From NCBI GenBank assembly GCA_018267355.1, contig JAFDYP010000041.1, positions 1-8,717 on the forward strand: DNA of 8,717 bases, read 5' to 3'. Each line of letters opens with the position of its first letter. Positions within the stretch are counted from its first letter, which is position 1. Of this stretch, positions 6,350 through 8,717 are shown one piece after another. The notes beneath the pieces were generated by a model. The model was given only the letters and a program-made list of their open reading frames with translations. It ran no database searches and was not told where the DNA came from. Made by a program: the position numbers and the translations under genes. This DNA is from Bacteroidota bacterium (lineage in GTDB: Bacteria; Bacteroidota; Bacteroidia; Chitinophagales; LD1).

Positions 6350-7354
6350 CTATACCGGCACAAATATAGGCAGGTATTGAAATGTAAAGACGGACAAAAT
6401 TAAGACTATAAACAGGATTTCGGCCACCAATGCCATTTTTGTTTCCACAAAATACATAGCTGACAAGATACTCAGCGATGTAAGTACAAAAATGAGGTGT
6501 GTCAAATTAAAATTAAATAACAAGGTTATAGTCAGCAGAGAGAAGAAGCCGCTCAGGATCAGTATAGTGATATACTTGCGTGTCTGTATCACTGATGAGT
6601 ATAAGATGCCCGGCACATTGGCCAGTATCCATGCACCTACCAGTACTATCCATGCTATGGAGATATCCTGCCAGTGCGTAAGGCGCACCGTGCTCAATGC
6701 TCTCCTGTTAGGCAAATTGACCATATCTGGCAGCATATCTGGTAGCCGGTCATACCACAGGTAGTGGGTAAATACGATAGCCAGGACTGACGCAAAGCCG
6801 GTAAAAATTATCATGATGCCTTTCAGTGTGCCTGTACGCATGGTGAGAAAGCCTATGATCACGAGGGGAAGCATAAAGACGGACGGGAAATATACCAGCA
6901 TAGCGATACCGCTCAGGAAACCGAGATCAAACTGATTGGCATAGAGTTTCTCAGGACGCGAGAGATCAAAGAGCTGATCGAAAACCAGCAGCAGGAATAG
7001 TAGTGAAACTTGCGCAGGGCTGATCAGGGTACACTCAGGTATCATAGAGGTAAAGATCACGAAGAGGATACCTCCCAGATAGTTTTTGCGTTGAGAAACC
7101 TTATGACGATTGATGATCCGGTTTACGAGTAGGGATTCTACTAAACACAAGGCACCACCAGCTATCGCCAGCCATAGCTGGCTCATGTGAGCAGGGTATA
7201 TCAGCCTGATGAGAAAGGCTGCGGCCGGCTCAGTGTGATGATATAGTCCGGCTATGTCCAGGCCGTGTACCAAAAACACAAACCGGAATAATACGATCAA
7301 TATTATATTGATCACTACCAGCGCCGGATTGTTGGATTTGAAAAAGCTGAACAT
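6350..7354 (-). CDS. Polytopic membrane protein of unknown function (DUF6427-like)
   Basis: I cannot assign a function. The 334-residue protein is very hydrophobic, with about ten predicted membrane segments: for example residues 10-30, 64-80, 92-112, 115-128, several between 142 and 205, and three or more from about 230 to the C-terminus. A basic stretch (RIINRHKVSQRK, about 80-91) forms the first clear cytoplasmic-type loop. It begins MFSFFKSNNP, an opening like the Bacteroidota-specific DUF6427 proteins; that resemblance is from memory and tentative. No signal peptide, catalytic motif or ATP-binding motif is apparent. Its ATG follows the upstream TGA after 3 nt, so the two are almost certainly co-translated, and purQ follows 27 bp later. 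A role in the envelope beside the upstream protein is inference only. Confidence 0.8.
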   Translation of the reverse strand: MFSFFKSNNPALVVINIILIVLFRFVFLVHGLDIAGLYHHTEPAAAFLIRLIYPAHMSQLWLAIAGGALCLVESLLVNRIINRHKVSQRKNYLGGILFVIFTSMIPECTLISPAQVSLLFLLLVFDQLFDLSRPEKLYANQFDLGFLSGIAMLVYFPSVFMLPLVIIGFLTMRTGTLKGIMIIFTGFASVLAIVFTHYLWYDRLPDMLPDMVNLPNRRALSTVRLTHWQDISIAWIVLVGAWILANVPGILYSSVIQTRKYITILILSGFFSLLTITLLFNFNLTHLIFVLTSLSILSAMYFVETKMALVAEILFIVLILSVFTFQYLPIFVPV

Positions 7355-7357
7355 AGA

Positions 7358-8717
7358 TCAATACTGTACCCTGACCAGGCGGAATGAGCCGTTTTTTACA
7401 CTAGGTATCACCACTTCATTTGGCGCCACCTGTTTTCCTTGTTTAGGTATGAGAAAGACGTCCTTCTCCTCCTGTCCAAAAAGGATCACCCGCTGGGATG
7501 TACCAGAGCTATTGAGATCATAGGCATCCAGTGAGGCGGACGTGCTGATCTCGTCAAGGTAGAGAAAATGTACTTTATCCTTTTCATTGATGAAGGCAAA
7601 GGAAGAGTTGAATCCGTCATCGTCTTCGCTCAGTTGTTTCTTGCGCATGATGGCGCTCCAGTCTATGCTCCCATCGGGATTGAATGAGAATGCTATGATA
7701 TCATTGTAGGCAAAAGTAAAAATGGTCCGGTAGGTATTGTAGGGCGTGCTCATGATAGAGGGCGACATGGTCACCACCTCCCGCTTGTCCCTTATCACGG
7801 ATTCAGCAGTGATCAGCGCGCCGCCGTCCATCCGCAGGAGCATTTTCCTTATATTGAAAGTAAATAGCCTATTGCTCATACCGGCACTCCTGCCGGTGAG
7901 AGAAGTCATAAAGGCAGAAGGGAAAGGAGAATAATTGGACTGCTTCAGCAAACCATTGGGAGCGTCATACTTGAGATAAAAAAAGCCATTAGCCGCTGCG
8001 TCAGCCGGATCTCCTTTGTCATCATAAAAGCCGCAGAACAGCAATGTCCCGTTTGCATTATCTATTTCAAACTGTGGTTCTCCGAATATTTCCTTTTCAC
8101 ATTTGATGGTATAGGAGGTTTGCTGCCCATTGATCTTATCGATACGGATCACATAATATTCATCACCCTTTACATTGTCTTGGGCATCTTTCTCGGCGGT
8201 GAAGATCAGATAGCCGTTACCCGCATTATCTACGAGTGCTTTGGCATACTCCATATCTCTCTCTGGCCGGTTGATGGTCAGAAAGCTTTTGTAAACTACC
8301 ACACCTGCGCGGTCCATACATGTCATCTTCATGTAGCGGATCATGCCGTCCCCAAATATAGGATAGTAATAAAGCGTATAGTTCTGGTCTATAGAAAGCT
8401 TGTAGTGCAGATTGGCATCTACCAGGTCCCTGCGGTCTGCAAAGGTATCTATCGTGATCGGCACGCTCATATCTATAAACTTAGAATTGACCGGCTGTAG
8501 CATCAGCAGGGTCTGTTTTTTATCTCCGTGGAGATAGACTAGTGAGCCTCCTGTCCTGTTCAGCAGGATCTGCTGCAGGTTTCCATCGCCCGATTTGAAG
8601 TCCAGCGTACGTGCGGCAGCCAGCTTCAGATCACTGTCATAGATATGGATCAGCTCCTCGCTACCTGAGAAGCGGATTACATAGCCATCCTGGTTCTTGC
8701 CTATGATGCGTACCTTA
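7358..8717 (-). CDS. Large uncharacterised protein, possibly beta-propeller-like, start outside window
   Basis: I do not recognise this family. The frame is open without a stop to the right edge: 452 residues are visible, and the true N-terminus lies beyond 8717. An ATG at 8503 is internal, because the upstream 71 codons read as similar protein. The sequence alternates short beta-strand-like stretches with polar, Gly/Asp/Asn-rich turns, in pieces such as DGYVIRFSGSEELIHIYD, NGYLIFTAEKD, NGTLLFCGFYDDKGD and DIIAFSFNPDGSIDW. This resembles irregular beta-propeller blades in secreted or periplasmic Bacteroidota proteins. No catalytic motif is evident and no signal peptide can be judged. It ends VRVQY with TGA, 3 nt before the membrane-protein ATG, so the two form a coupled pair upstream of purQ. 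It is moderately acidic in places (KQLSEDDDG). Surface or periplasmic location is inference. Confidence 0.8.
   Translation of the reverse strand, partial: KVRIIGKNQDGYVIRFSGSEELIHIYDSDLKLAAARTLDFKSGDGNLQQILLNRTGGSLVYLHGDKKQTLLMLQPVNSKFIDMSVPITIDTFADRRDLVDANLHYKLSIDQNYTLYYYPIFGDGMIRYMKMTCMDRAGVVVYKSFLTINRPERDMEYAKALVDNAGNGYLIFTAEKDAQDNVKGDEYYVIRIDKINGQQTSYTIKCEKEIFGEPQFEIDNANGTLLFCGFYDDKGDPADAAANGFFYLKYDAPNGLLKQSNYSPFPSAFMTSLTGRSAGMSNRLFTFNIRKMLLRMDGGALITAESVIRDKREVVTMSPSIMSTPYNTYRTIFTFAYNDIIAFSFNPDGSIDWSAIMRKKQLSEDDDGFNSSFAFINEKDKVHFLYLDEISTSASLDAYDLNSSGTSQRVILFGQEEKDVFLIPKQGKQVAPNEVVIPSVKNGSFRLVRVQY

Noticed and set aside
5849..6403. A 184-codon plus-strand open frame opposite purQ
   Set aside because: It lies antisense to a clear PurQ with intact catalytic residues, has no recognisable domain and no -7 box upstream, so it is a shadow frame.
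8120..8500. A 126-codon plus-strand open frame near the right edge
   Set aside because: It is antisense to the large uncharacterised protein and shows no protein-like pattern of its own.
8501..8503. ATG at 8503 as the start of the large uncharacterised protein
   Set aside because: The same frame stays open to the edge and the upstream codons give similar strand-and-turn protein sequence, so this methionine is internal.
1..8717. CRISPR arrays, tRNA or rRNA genes, insertion sequences, toxin-antitoxin or defence genes
   Set aside because: Reading both strands I found no regularly spaced repeats, cloverleaf-like sequence, transposase or integrase motif, or small toxin-type gene pair.

Overview
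The window looks like chromosomal core-type DNA from a Bacteroidota bacterium, most likely near the Chitinophagaceae/Sphingobacteriia. This placement is inferred from three things. Four intergenic regions carry an exact copy of the Bacteroidota sigma -7 box (TAnnTTTG). The start codons lack Shine-Dalgarno sequences. The protein families fit: a PhoB-like regulator, a small Crp/Fnr regulator, a separate PurQ, and a polytopic membrane protein resembling a Bacteroidota family. I see no mobile element, CRISPR array, tRNA, rRNA or phage gene. No gene-free stretch exceeds about 115 bases.

Layout from left to right; all genes are on the minus strand except the methyltransferase. (1) Bases 1-572 hold an OmpR/PhoB-type response regulator whose C-terminus runs off the left edge. 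(2) Bases 688-3034 form a tight three-gene operon transcribed right to left: a spinster-like MFS transporter, an HD-superfamily phosphohydrolase and phosphopantetheine adenylyltransferase (coaD), joined by two 4-bp ATGA overlaps. (3) Bases 3105-3683 hold a Crp/Fnr-type regulator interrupted by one in-frame TAA. It diverges across 40 bp from (4) a plus-strand class I methyltransferase at 3724-4413. (5) A zinc-free quinone-oxidoreductase-like MDR enzyme lies at 4453-5472 and converges on the methyltransferase. (6) Bases 5585-8717 hold a second apparent operon, transcribed from beyond the right edge: a large uncharacterised, possibly beta-propeller protein (its start is outside the window), a polytopic membrane protein and purQ.

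How the genes work together: CoaD (coenzyme A synthesis) and PurQ (purine synthesis) are housekeeping enzymes, each sitting in an operon with poorly characterised partners. The response regulator and Crp-like protein are regulators whose targets cannot be read from the window. Three genes (response regulator, MFS transporter, methyltransferase) have their start codon 17-18 nt after a -7 box, implying very short leaders. This spacing also decides two start codons.

Most notable points: the nonsense codon in the Crp-like gene; the fact that none of the nine complete genes ends in TAA, so that codon is the only TAA in a coding frame; a CoaD whose nucleotide-binding signature reads F-S-G where the family has G-S/T-F; and the coupled uncharacterised protein pair upstream of purQ. 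I found no convincing new multi-gene defence or mobile system.
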